Origin: Bacteroidota bacterium
GTDB lineage: Bacteria > Bacteroidota > Ignavibacteria > Ignavibacteriales > Melioribacteraceae
Length of the DNA: 64,000 bases
Direction: 5' to 3'
NCBI GenBank assembly: GCA_023397505.1
Contig: JAEWUC010000007.1
Span: 310,001 to 374,000, forward strand
Shown here: positions 33,728 to 42,477 of the stretch, piece after piece
How positions within the stretch are numbered: position 1 is the first letter of the stretch
How the letters are laid out: the number at the start of each line of letters is the position of its first letter
Translations under genes and position numbers: made by a program
Notes under the pieces: generated by a model
The model's input: the letters and a program-made list of their open reading frames with translations, nothing else
What the model was told of the DNA's origin: nothing
Database searches by the model: none

Positions 33728-35431
33728 ATGCAGCAGTTTATAAAATTTTTAAAACTTCTTGTACCTTATAAAAAATATCTCTTTGAAAATCTAATATCTA
33801 GCCTCTTTATCACACTATTAACACTGCCTCTTCCATTATTAAGTAAATTTATTTTTGATGAAGTTATACCAAATCAGAATATTTCACTTTTAGAATTCAT
33901 ATTAATTCTCTCCTTAATTTTTACATTCTTTAACTCTTTAATAGGAATTATCAAAGACTATTTTAGTCTAGGGATAGGGATTGAAATGGGTGTTGATTTT
34001 AGATTAAAGTTTTATCGTTGTCTTCAATCATTATCCTTTGACTTCTACAGTAATCGAGAAACGGGGGAGATATTATCGAGACAAGCGGATACTCAAGCAT
34101 CACTGGGTGGGGTTATAGGATTAGTAAGCAGTTTATTTATGAACCTTTGCCAACTAATGATTTTCCCACTTATGCTCTTACTGATAAACTGGCAACTTAC
34201 ACTTTTAAGTTTAATAGTTCTTCCATTTGATGTGATCGGATTCCGTTTGGTGAACAAGCATGTTAAAGCCATATCCAAAAAATTAGCAGAAAAAGATGCT
34301 GATATAAGTGCCAAAAACTATGAATCGATTTATGGAATTAGGGCAGTTCAGTCACTATGCATTGAAGATAAAATCTTTAACAGACTTAGAAACCTAATTA
34401 AAGAATCAATTAAGCTAAAATTGAAATTGAATATAATCCAGCAGTCATCTGGTTTTATACTTGGTATGATTAGAGCGATTTGTACACTGTTTTATTCCTA
34501 CATAGGATGGACTAGTGTAATTAATGGAACCATGAGTATGGGTACATTCATGGCTTTCTCAGGTTACGTTGGATTTTTCTACTCACCTTTAAAAGACATT
34601 ATTAATATGTCCCAAGGTATCCAAATTACTTTAGTTCACCTTACAAGATTTTTCGAAATATATGAAAATGAATCCACTATTAAAGAACGAAAAGATGCTG
34701 TAAAATTAAATAACGTAAAGGGTGAATTATTACTTGATAATGTGACATTTAAATATCCTAATAATCATCAGAGCATTCTAAATAGAGTAAATCTACTTAT
34801 CGAACCAGGTATAAAAGTAGGAATCACTGGTCCTAGTGGTATAGGTAAAAGTACTTTACTTTATATTCTTGGTAGATTTTATGATCCAACTGAAGGGGCG
34901 GTTTTTCTTGATCAAAATGATATAAGAGATATAGAACTTAAATCACTTAGAAAGAACATTAGTTTCTTTCTTCAGGATCCGTTCATTTTTTATGGAACAA
35001 TCCGAGAAAACATAACTTGTTTTGATGAATATAACGATCTAGGATTGTTTAACAATGCAGTCCGGATAGCTTATGTTGATGAGTTTGCAAAAAAACTACC
35101 GAATGGTTTTGATACTATAATAGGGGAAAGAGGAGCATTGTTGTCGCAAGGACAAAAGCAAAGAATAGTTTTAGCAAGAATAATAATGAGAAATAGCCCG
35201 ATAATAATTATGGATGAAGCAACAAATGCTATTGATGAACAATCGGAGGACTTCATCTTTGATGCACTTGATAAAATTGTCAGAAATAAAACATTTGTTT
35301 TTGTAACTCATCGAAGTTCGTTACTACGGAAAGCCGATCGATTGCTTTACATTGAAAATGGCAATATCCTAGAAAATTCACTTAACGATTCATATATAAA
35401 AATAGGTAGTAGAGTTGACCGAGCCTTATGA
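33728..35431 (+). CDS. Peptide-exporter ABC transporter (fused membrane and ATPase domains)
   Basis: Residues ~1-310 form a six-helix type I ABC exporter membrane domain. Residues ~330-560 are the ATPase, with Walker A GPSGIGKSTLL, Q-loop SFFLQDPFIFYGTIREN, signature LSQGQKQR, Walker B IIIMDEATNAID and an H-loop VTHR. It lacks the N-terminal C39 peptidase seen in double-glycine peptide exporters, so leader removal must be done elsewhere; the subtilisin at 40195 is the candidate. It overlaps the HlyD-like gene by 17 bp. It most likely exports the modified peptide of this cluster. Confidence 0.88.
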   Translation: MQQFIKFLKLLVPYKKYLFENLISSLFITLLTLPLPLLSKFIFDEVIPNQNISLLEFILILSLIFTFFNSLIGIIKDYFSLGIGIEMGVDFRLKFYRCLQSLSFDFYSNRETGEILSRQADTQASLGGVIGLVSSLFMNLCQLMIFPLMLLLINWQLTLLSLIVLPFDVIGFRLVNKHVKAISKKLAEKDADISAKNYESIYGIRAVQSLCIEDKIFNRLRNLIKESIKLKLKLNIIQQSSGFILGMIRAICTLFYSYIGWTSVINGTMSMGTFMAFSGYVGFFYSPLKDIINMSQGIQITLVHLTRFFEIYENESTIKERKDAVKLNNVKGELLLDNVTFKYPNNHQSILNRVNLLIEPGIKVGITGPSGIGKSTLLYILGRFYDPTEGAVFLDQNDIRDIELKSLRKNISFFLQDPFIFYGTIRENITCFDEYNDLGLFNNAVRIAYVDEFAKKLPNGFDTIIGERGALLSQGQKQRIVLARIIMRNSPIIIMDEATNAIDEQSEDFIFDALDKIVRNKTFVFVTHRSSLLRKADRLLYIENGNILENSLNDSYIKIGSRVDRAL

Positions 35432-36527
35432 ACAAGATGAAAATATTATAGTCTCGAAATTGCATTTTAAATTTATTCGCAATTTTTTGAAAATTTTTAT
35501 TCTACTTATTGGATCCCTATGTGGAGTTTTATTGCTTTTTTCATTTTTAATAACCGTTGATGATACCGTAGAAAGCTCTGGAATCGTTTTACCCAAATCG
35601 GAATTCATTATTAAATCCAAAGTTAATGGAATTGTTAGTAATATTTATGTTGATGACGGTTCTTATGTTAAAAAGAATGATACAATGGTTGTTTTCAACA
35701 ATACGGCTGATGTAGTCGAACTGCAAAGAATTGAAAGAGATTTATTTATTAAAGAAAAACTTGCTCAAAAAGCAAAGTTTGATTTGATATTATCGAACGG
35801 AGAGCTTCAAACAAAAGAAAAGCTTGCAAGCCTTGACCTTTCCAATAAAAAACTTGAACTCCAGGAAGATACATTACTAAAGAAAATTGATGGATTAATT
35901 TCAAATGGCATTGTCCCTTTTGAGACTCAAGTTAAGCAACTCTCAGTAAAAAAGGCTGAATTATTTTTAGGGCAAATTAATGAACAAAAGATGAGGAATG
36001 AACTCAATAAATACGATCTAGGTATACTTGAAAATGAGATAGAGAAATTAATTGCTAGTAAAAAATTATTAGAAGAAAATATAAAAAAGAGTATAGTACT
36101 CGCGCCAACTGAGGGTGTGGTATTTTTGTCCGATAAAAGAAAAATTTTAGGCAGTTTTTTTTCAGAAGGTCAGATATTATTTGAGCTGGTAGATATTAAT
36201 AAGGGGTGGATGTTAAAATTGATGACCTCTGATAAAGATATCCCTTTTGTAAAAGAGGATCAGAAAGTAAAGGTATATTTTAATTCATTCCCCTATATGA
36301 AATATAAAATTTTCAGTGGCTGTGTAAAAAAAGTAATTTCATCCCCCGAGAGTCAGGAATTTAAATATACAGTATATGTTGATTCCTTGGATATCAATAG
36401 TCTTAAAAAAAGGAGTACGTTTTTCCACTTGAAAAAAGGAATGATTGCCGATTGTAAAATAATCAAAGAAAGTAAAATACTCATTGAATATGCAATTGAT
36501 AAATTTTTGGATAAATCTAGTATATAA
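35415..36527 (+). CDS. HlyD-family membrane-fusion protein
   Basis: The protein has one N-terminal membrane anchor (FLKIFILLIGSLCGVLLLFSFL, residues ~22-43), a biotinyl-lipoyl half motif (GIVSNIYVDDGSYVKKND), a long coiled coil, the second half motif and a beta-barrel. This is the periplasmic adaptor of type I secretion-like systems. The start is a TTG at 35415, since no ATG precedes the conserved part. It overlaps the ABC gene and is followed after 83 bp by the precursor peptide gene. No outer-membrane partner is encoded in the cluster. Confidence 0.85.
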   Translation: MTEPYEQDENIIVSKLHFKFIRNFLKIFILLIGSLCGVLLLFSFLITVDDTVESSGIVLPKSEFIIKSKVNGIVSNIYVDDGSYVKKNDTMVVFNNTADVVELQRIERDLFIKEKLAQKAKFDLILSNGELQTKEKLASLDLSNKKLELQEDTLLKKIDGLISNGIVPFETQVKQLSVKKAELFLGQINEQKMRNELNKYDLGILENEIEKLIASKKLLEENIKKSIVLAPTEGVVFLSDKRKILGSFFSEGQILFELVDINKGWMLKLMTSDKDIPFVKEDQKVKVYFNSFPYMKYKIFSGCVKKVISSPESQEFKYTVYVDSLDINSLKKRSTFFHLKKGMIADCKIIKESKILIEYAIDKFLDKSSI

Positions 36528-36610
36528 AAATAATTATAAATAAAGATTGCATTCCTCTTCTTGTTGGTAAATAAATCAATCAATTATTAATCTTCAATTA
36601 AGGAGGATTT

Positions 36611-37024
36611 ATGAAACCTCTAAAAAAACCTATCAAATTACTCAACTATGGTCCAAGTAGTAAAGTCTACCTGTACGAAAGTGAGTGTTTCTTATCATGT
36701 TTTAACATGGCTGGTGCATCGTGGGGGTATTGGTCAGGGGCTTGGGACCCGCCATCTAATAACTGTTCAAGTACTGGCTTTACTGTTCCGGATGCAACCA
36801 ATACTAACATTTGCGGAAGTAGTACAACAACTACTATCAATTGTAGCAATTGCGGAAGTAGTACAACAACTACTATCGATGTACCTCCATTAGTGAATCC
36901 TGAATGCGGTTACTCCCTAGGTGTTCCCAGTGGATGCAAATCAGTATTGTGCGCAGATGGTGCGATGGTAAGTCCAGAAGGTTATCAATGTACTAGACTC
37001 CAATCATGGACAGGGAAGATATAA
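36611..37024 (+). CDS. Cys-rich RiPP precursor peptide (candidate)
   Basis: The 137-residue product is translated from the strongest ribosome-binding site in the cluster (AAGGAGG, 36600-36606). A Lys/Pro-rich N-terminus (MKPLKKPIKLLNYGPSSKVYL) would be the leader or recognition part. The rest carries ten Cys, aromatic and Gly-rich stretches (GYWSGAW), and two copies of CGSSTTTTI separated by four residues. Its position between exporter and radical SAM gene, and its lack of any enzyme motif, identify it as the likely substrate. Radical SAM/SPASM enzymes of this class form Cys-derived thioethers or other carbon links; the chemistry here is not determined. No known precursor family can be named with confidence. 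Confidence 0.75.
   Translation: MKPLKKPIKLLNYGPSSKVYLYESECFLSCFNMAGASWGYWSGAWDPPSNNCSSTGFTVPDATNTNICGSSTTTTINCSNCGSSTTTTIDVPPLVNPECGYSLGVPSGCKSVLCADGAMVSPEGYQCTRLQSWTGKI
36811..36877 (+). repeat. Tandem 28-bp repeat in the precursor gene
   Basis: Two perfect 28-bp copies (36811-36838 and 36850-36877) are offset by 39 bp, 13 codons. They encode the repeated CGSSTTTTI block. The perfect identity at DNA level points to recent duplication or ongoing repeat-number change. Confidence 0.9.
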
Positions 37025-37044
37025 GTGACTGAAGGAGGTATTAA

Positions 37045-37082
37045 AGATAAATGCTGTTTGCTATGCCCAACAGCATTTATCT
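37045..37082 (+). terminator. Attenuator hairpin between precursor and maturase
   Basis: A 14-bp perfect stem, AGATAAATGCTGTT (37045-37058) with its complement at 37069-37082, has a 10-nt loop. It is followed by a short pyrimidine stretch (TTCTT), not a full T run. Placed after the precursor stop it would stabilise or partly terminate the transcript, giving more precursor than enzyme. A GGAGG (37034-37038) and an ATG inside the stem (37051) open a 16-codon frame. Confidence 0.7.
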
Positions 37083-37133
37083 TCTTAAAAAAATATTATG
37101 ATGTTCCCCAAAAATTCAGCGAGGTGATAAAAA

Positions 37134-38582
37134 ATGTTTTACTTAAATAATAATTACCATTTTTTTCAAAATAAAGAAAAATATTTTCTGTATGGGATTA
37201 ATACAAAACTACTAGCAGAGATTTCAGATTTAACCTATTTAATGCTATGTCAGATGCCAACACATTATTATCTTCTCAAAAAAAATAATTCTGGTAAATA
37301 CCGTATTAAAGAGATTAACGAGACATTCAATGAACTAAAAAAAGACAAAATTATTCTAAGAAAGAATCTTCCTCAAAGAGTTATGACTCCCAGTCCAAAT
37401 TTTTTCAAGAAAGAGGAAATATTGGGTAAACATAGGTTTAATGGTTTATATCTTGTAATTAGTCAGGATTGTAATTTAAGATGCAAATATTGTTCAGCAG
37501 AATATGGTAGATTTGGCAATAACCTTGAAATTAAATTTATGACCATTGAAGTGGCTCAAAGAGCATTAGACTATTTTTTCGATAATTTACAAGAAAATTT
37601 GGAGAAATTAACAATAATATTCATGGGGGGTGAACCCCTAATGAATTTTGAAGTATTAAAACAATCAGTTGAATATAGTATGAAAATTTCGACGAAACCA
37701 GTAGATTTTATTTTAAATACAAATGGAATACTTATGGATGAGAATAAAGCAAGATGGTTTGCTCAGAATAAAAATGTTTCTGTTAGATTTAGCATTGATG
37801 GAACAAAAGAAATGCACAACGCTTCTAGAATATATCAAAATGGGAAAGGCAGCTATGATGATACGATCAAAGGATTACAAACATTTCTGAAGTTTAATCC
37901 TGAGGAACCAATGATACAAGCTTCAATTAGTAAAGGTAAACATTATAAAAATGCAGTGAAGCATTTATGGAATTTGGGTGCTAAAAGAGTCATTGCTAAT
38001 TTTACGGGTGAAAGTGCATTTCTTGATAGTTCCGATTACGAAATGGGAAAAGACGATCTTGAAAATTTTATGAATGAGTTGGATGCAGTAAATAATGAAA
38101 TAATTGACAACCTTATTAATAAAGGATATTCTAATTGGATTAGTCTTACCGAAGCTCAGATCAGAAGTATACTTTCGCATAATATTGAACAATATTATTG
38201 TCTTTGCGGAGCTGGAAGAACAATAAGTATTACTTCAGATGGTAGCGTATTTCCTTGTCAAGGATTTGTAGGTTTTGATAAATACAAAATTGGAACTATT
38301 TATACTAAAATTGATTACGATAAACTTGAAAAATTTGGAGAGCAATGGGCTAAAGTACTTGATAAATGTTCAGATTGTTGGTTAAGAAACTCATGTTCAT
38401 CATCTTGTATTGCTCGTTATCTTACAATAGATGGATTGGGGTGTAATGAACCATCACGTAATTGCAATTTCTCAAAGAGATTATATAAAGCATCTGCATA
38501 TATGTATTGCAAATTGATGGATGAAAAACCCGAATTGATTACAAATTGGGGAAAGGAAAAAAAACAAATTTTTAATTCATAA
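37134..38582 (+). CDS. Radical SAM/SPASM peptide maturase
   Basis: Residues ~1-100 resemble a peptide-recognition domain (FLYGINTKLLAEISDLTYLML and KDKIIL, a winged-helix-like RRE region). The radical SAM core begins with C113-x3-C117-x2-C120 (CNLRCKYC) and contains GGEPLMN. The C-terminal SPASM region has CGAG, FPCQGF, CSDCWLRNSC and further Cys that bind auxiliary Fe-S clusters. The overall form is that of Cys-rich-peptide maturases (CcpM-like and SCIFF-like), recalled from family descriptions. GAGGTGAT precedes the ATG. The substrate is taken to be the upstream precursor. Confidence 0.9.
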   Translation: MFYLNNNYHFFQNKEKYFLYGINTKLLAEISDLTYLMLCQMPTHYYLLKKNNSGKYRIKEINETFNELKKDKIILRKNLPQRVMTPSPNFFKKEEILGKHRFNGLYLVISQDCNLRCKYCSAEYGRFGNNLEIKFMTIEVAQRALDYFFDNLQENLEKLTIIFMGGEPLMNFEVLKQSVEYSMKISTKPVDFILNTNGILMDENKARWFAQNKNVSVRFSIDGTKEMHNASRIYQNGKGSYDDTIKGLQTFLKFNPEEPMIQASISKGKHYKNAVKHLWNLGAKRVIANFTGESAFLDSSDYEMGKDDLENFMNELDAVNNEIIDNLINKGYSNWISLTEAQIRSILSHNIEQYYCLCGAGRTISITSDGSVFPCQGFVGFDKYKIGTIYTKIDYDKLEKFGEQWAKVLDKCSDCWLRNSCSSSCIARYLTIDGLGCNEPSRNCNFSKRLYKASAYMYCKLMDEKPELITNWGKEKKQIFNS

Positions 38583-38639
38583 CATTACATTCAATTAAAT
38601 CTGCTAACAATTTAGACCTTTTCAATATAAAAAAATCAT

Positions 38640-40208
38640 ATGAAATCATTATTAAAGTTATATGTCTTGTTGCTTTTCTTAAGCATAAACTCATGTAATT
38701 CACAAAGTCAACAGCCGCGAATTATAAGTGCCACTAGTATTGATTCATTGAATAATTGCATCTTTGAATCTTTAAAAGCAAAAAAGATTTTAATGCTTGG
38801 CGATGGGATGCATGGACATGGTTATTTTACGAAAAAGATTACCGATCTTCTGAATGAGTGGATAAAAAATATTGCAAAGAATCCAACAGATAGAAACATT
38901 CCCAAAAAACTATTTCTTTTTTTAGAAAAAGATTCTCTTTCGCTTATGCTACTTAATCAAGTAATAAATGATGGTAATTTTAATAATTATTTAACTGAAC
39001 AAATAGAAGGAGCAACAAAATTTGGTGGATGGGACAAGTGTTCTGTGGATAATCTTGAATTTCTATTCGAATTAAGAGAAATAAAAAAAGAGATTGATGA
39101 ACTGAATGAAAACACTACTCAAGATATATCTTTGGTTATTAGCTGGGCTGAAACCCTTCCTTCATTTATTAATTTCTCCACGATGTACCAAATGGGAGCT
39201 GAGAAGTATCAAAAAGAATTATTTCTATGGTTTGCAAAAGTGAGGGATAAATTGGTGGCAGAAAATATACAGCGGATATTGGAGCAAAATAAAGATTATA
39301 AAGCCATAATATTTTATGGGACAGCGCACCTTGAAAGAAAATACATTGATAAATCACCATGGGCATACTCAGCTAAACAAGAACCAGTATATGATTATTT
39401 CTTAGCCCACTACCTGGATGAATACTTTGGAAGAGATCAGGTGGAAGTATATTATACAGCAAAAGTACATGGAGAAGGTACTGATGTTATCCAGAAATTT
39501 GAAAAAGCAGATGAATATGAAGATTATTATATAAAATGTAATGTGTTGCCGGATTTTCCGTTTCCTCTTTACATTATGAATAATAAAACGACGTTAAATT
39601 CTTTAATTAGTCTTTCGGATAAATATATTGCGAGTGACAAAGAAGAAGACTATCTGCTATTCGTACAATTTTCAAGAATGTTTTTAAACCATGTAAGAAG
39701 ATCATATTTATATGGAGAAAAAACTTACAAGGGAAAAATAGATTCACTAGCTTCCTACCCAATGCAATTTACAAGGAAAGACATTAAGTTTATTTATAAA
39801 ACTACAAGAAGAATAAGCAGAGAACTCATTAATAAATTTGATGTAGTTAAGAACATTGAGGCAATGGATAAATGGATCATGTTGACAGATACATTCGATG
39901 ATAAATGGCTCTATCTAAGTATGCTCAAAACAATAGTATATAATTTGCCGAGAGGAATACCTGAAGAAACATTTTATTCCAATATGAGCATCTCATATCG
40001 TTTAGATTTCTTAAGTCAATTTGAAATTGACCAGATAAAAAATAGAATTAATGAATTACAGATTTATTATGCACTTTCTTCAATGTGGGTAAATACAACA
40101 GAAGAGAATGAAAATACTATTGAATATTTGCAACAAGCCACTGGCTTAAATTATATAACAACAAAAGAATGGAATGATTGGTGGAAGAAAAAGTATGACT
40201 CAAACTAA
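38640..40208 (+). CDS. EreA/ChaN-like lipoprotein of the peptide cluster
   Basis: A lipoprotein signal (LLKLYVLLLFLSINSC, Cys ~19) is followed by a domain with MLGDGMHGHGYF near residue 58 and IFYGTAHLER near residue 227. These His-containing loops recall the erythromycin-esterase/ChaN superfamily. The C-terminal ~200 residues are helical with no known motif. The protein would sit in the periplasm or outer membrane. It may hydrolyse or bind the product, or confer immunity. Its 3' end overlaps the protease gene. Function is not established. Confidence 0.6.
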   Translation: MKSLLKLYVLLLFLSINSCNSQSQQPRIISATSIDSLNNCIFESLKAKKILMLGDGMHGHGYFTKKITDLLNEWIKNIAKNPTDRNIPKKLFLFLEKDSLSLMLLNQVINDGNFNNYLTEQIEGATKFGGWDKCSVDNLEFLFELREIKKEIDELNENTTQDISLVISWAETLPSFINFSTMYQMGAEKYQKELFLWFAKVRDKLVAENIQRILEQNKDYKAIIFYGTAHLERKYIDKSPWAYSAKQEPVYDYFLAHYLDEYFGRDQVEVYYTAKVHGEGTDVIQKFEKADEYEDYYIKCNVLPDFPFPLYIMNNKTTLNSLISLSDKYIASDKEEDYLLFVQFSRMFLNHVRRSYLYGEKTYKGKIDSLASYPMQFTRKDIKFIYKTTRRISRELINKFDVVKNIEAMDKWIMLTDTFDDKWLYLSMLKTIVYNLPRGIPEETFYSNMSISYRLDFLSQFEIDQIKNRINELQIYYALSSMWVNTTEENENTIEYLQQATGLNYITTKEWNDWWKKKYDSN

Positions 40209-42132
40209 CCAACTTAAACTTTCTTTTGAAAAATATACCGGTGCTAATATTAGAATTGCATTAATTGACTCGGGCATCGATAAAGATCACTCTTTCCTAT
40301 CAAATGGTATTTATTATCTCCAAGATTTTTCTTTAAGTACAATACTACAGAATGATGAAATCGATTATTGCAAAGACTTGATAGGTCATGGCACCGCTTG
40401 CGCTGGAATAATTACTAGAAAAGCTCCTGCTGTTGAGCTATTAATCATAAAAATATTTGATACGGAATTTACTTCATCGTATAGTCTTTTGTTAAAAGCA
40501 ATTGAGTATTCCATAGATCAGAAAGTAAATATCATTAATCTTAGTTTAGGTATGACCCAGAGGATTGATTACAGTGAGCTTCAAGCTCTATGTAATAAAG
40601 CATATGAAAACAATATTGTAATTGTTGCGGCCGAAAATTCAGATGGAATTATTTCATATCCTGCTTGTTTTGAAAATGTTTTTTGTGTTAAAGCTGGAAA
40701 AATATATAAGAAATATGGATATTTTTTCAAAAACGATGGTTCGAACAATATTATTGCAAGAGGAGATCATCAAAAGGTAGATTGGCTGAATGGTCAAAAT
40801 ATTTTTGTTGCTGGTAGTAGTTTTGCTGCTCCACATCTTTCAGGTATAATTGCTCTTATAATGCAATCATTTCCAAAGGTAACAATAGAAAAGATAAAAG
40901 AAATCTTAGCAGCTAACTCTGAAGATACAATTCCAGAACTATTTGAAAATCATAAAAGCAATTTATCTACAACGAGTAATGAAGCAATGAATGAATTAAT
41001 TATACGGCAAGATATAAGCTGGATTAAAAGAGCAATTTTATATCCATATAATAAGGAAATGCATTCTTTAATAAGATTTAGAAACCTTCTTCCTTTTGAA
41101 ATAGTTGGAGTTTTTGATGATCCTGCGAGGTTACTTTGTGGCAAAGATCCTGGTGAAATTATTGGTGTCGATTCTAGTGAAATGAAAATTGACACTATAA
41201 ATAATTTAGAATCTTTTTCTAATCATTTTGATACATGTATACTTGGGTATTTAGATGAAATAACTCGCATTAGAAAAAAAAATTTATTGAGAGAAATAGT
41301 ATGTAAATCAATAGAAATGGGAAAGAATGTTTATAGTCTTGCTCAAATACCTGTAGAATCTTATAAAAAAATATTTGAACTTTCATTGAAAAAGAAATTG
41401 ATAATTAGATATCCCTCTATCAATTCGGACATAATAAAAACAATTGGTTTAATAAAAAATAACTTGAATATCCCTCACAAAACACCAAAAGTTGGGATAT
41501 TTGGTACTAGTCCTAATCAAGGGAAATTTACAACACAATTAACATTATTAGATGAGTTAAAAAAAAATGGTTATAAAGTTGGAACAATTTGCACGGAACA
41601 TCAGGCTGAATTGTTTGGAGTTGATTTTACATTCCCCATGGGATATGGGAATAGCGTTAATCTCCCGATAGATTCATATCCGGCCGTATTCAGAGGAGTA
41701 CTATCTTGCATGGACATTCAACGATTTGACATAATAATCCTCTCGGGACAGTCTGGTATTATTCCCTACGAAATAGAGACTTATTCTCCTACATATACAT
41801 TATCTTCAATTGCAATGCTTTTTGGTGCTAATCCAGATGCTTATATTCTATGTATAAACTATCACGATAATAATTCTTTCATTTCCGATAGCATCCACGG
41901 TTTGGAAATCTTAGGGAAAGGGAAAACAATATTACTGGTTTTTAGTGATCACTCCAATGAAACTAAATCAACCTTTGGTCGCAGCAATTTTTCTTATAGA
42001 AAATTAACTACCTCAGAAATAAATAAAAGAATAGAAGAGCTAGAAGATAAGACTTCAATACCTACAACCGAAGTTATAAGTGAAAAGGGGAAAAAAAAAT
42101 TATTTGATACTGTGGTTAACTATTTTTCGTAG
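40195..42132 (+). CDS. Subtilisin-like protease fused to a DUF1611-like peptide-maturation domain
   Basis: Residues ~15-235 are an S8 peptidase with Asp in IALIDSGID, His in GHGTACAGI and Ser in AGSSFAAPH, so the triad is intact. Residues ~275-430 are a Rossmann-like domain (ILYPYNKEMHSLIRFR...VGVFDDP), and residues ~435-645 are a P-loop domain (GIFGTSPNQGKFTTQL) of DUF1611 type. The C-terminal two parts resemble the TIGR04066-type peptide-maturation protein of clostridial natural-product loci, as I recall it. No signal peptide is present, so it is cytoplasmic and may remove the leader. I prefer the ATG at 40195 (GGAAG upstream) over 40174; both overlap the upstream gene. Confidence 0.8.
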   Translation: MTQTNQLKLSFEKYTGANIRIALIDSGIDKDHSFLSNGIYYLQDFSLSTILQNDEIDYCKDLIGHGTACAGIITRKAPAVELLIIKIFDTEFTSSYSLLLKAIEYSIDQKVNIINLSLGMTQRIDYSELQALCNKAYENNIVIVAAENSDGIISYPACFENVFCVKAGKIYKKYGYFFKNDGSNNIIARGDHQKVDWLNGQNIFVAGSSFAAPHLSGIIALIMQSFPKVTIEKIKEILAANSEDTIPELFENHKSNLSTTSNEAMNELIIRQDISWIKRAILYPYNKEMHSLIRFRNLLPFEIVGVFDDPARLLCGKDPGEIIGVDSSEMKIDTINNLESFSNHFDTCILGYLDEITRIRKKNLLREIVCKSIEMGKNVYSLAQIPVESYKKIFELSLKKKLIIRYPSINSDIIKTIGLIKNNLNIPHKTPKVGIFGTSPNQGKFTTQLTLLDELKKNGYKVGTICTEHQAELFGVDFTFPMGYGNSVNLPIDSYPAVFRGVLSCMDIQRFDIIILSGQSGIIPYEIETYSPTYTLSSIAMLFGANPDAYILCINYHDNNSFISDSIHGLEILGKGKTILLVFSDHSNETKSTFGRSNFSYRKLTTSEINKRIEELEDKTSIPTTEVISEKGKKKLFDTVVNYFS

Positions 42133-42173
42133 GCATTTGGGACTTGAGATTAAACACATATAAACTAAAAAAA

Positions 42174-42431
42174 ATGAGACATGCAGAGATTGTACAAGAA
42201 ATTAAAAAAATCATTATTCAGAAAATAGGTCTGAGAATTAATCTCGATGACTTAAACGAAAATGATTCTTTATATTTATTGGGTTTAGATTCCGTAGGAA
42301 CTATAACATTGGCCATTGCCTTAGAAGAAAATTTTAATATTGTAATTAATGATGAAGATTTTAACTTAGCTCTATTCAATAATATATCAACGTTAGCTAA
42401 ATATATTGAACAAAAAACGATAATCTTATAA
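42174..42431 (+). CDS. Acyl-carrier-protein-like protein of the peptide cluster
   Basis: The 85-residue protein has the four-helix ACP pattern with the phosphopantetheine serine in GLDSVGTITLA, followed by a helix starting FNIVIND. The frame extends back to a TTG at 42144, but the ATG at 42174 gives the usual ACP length. No ketosynthase, acyltransferase or adenylation domain is present in the cluster. An ACP-related protein is, as I recall, a known member of CcpM-type clostridial clusters (peptide maturation system acyl carrier-related protein). Its cargo is unknown. Confidence 0.8.
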   Translation: MRHAEIVQEIKKIIIQKIGLRINLDDLNENDSLYLLGLDSVGTITLAIALEENFNIVINDEDFNLALFNNISTLAKYIEQKTIIL

Positions 42432-42477
42432 TCGGAGATCACTTAGATTAAAATCTTTTTATGTGGAGAGTATTATA

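Noticed and set aside
36811..36877. CRISPR-like repeat
   Set aside because: There are only two copies, 11 bp apart, in frame in a coding gene with a strong ribosome-binding site. No CRISPR array or cas gene was seen anywhere in the window.
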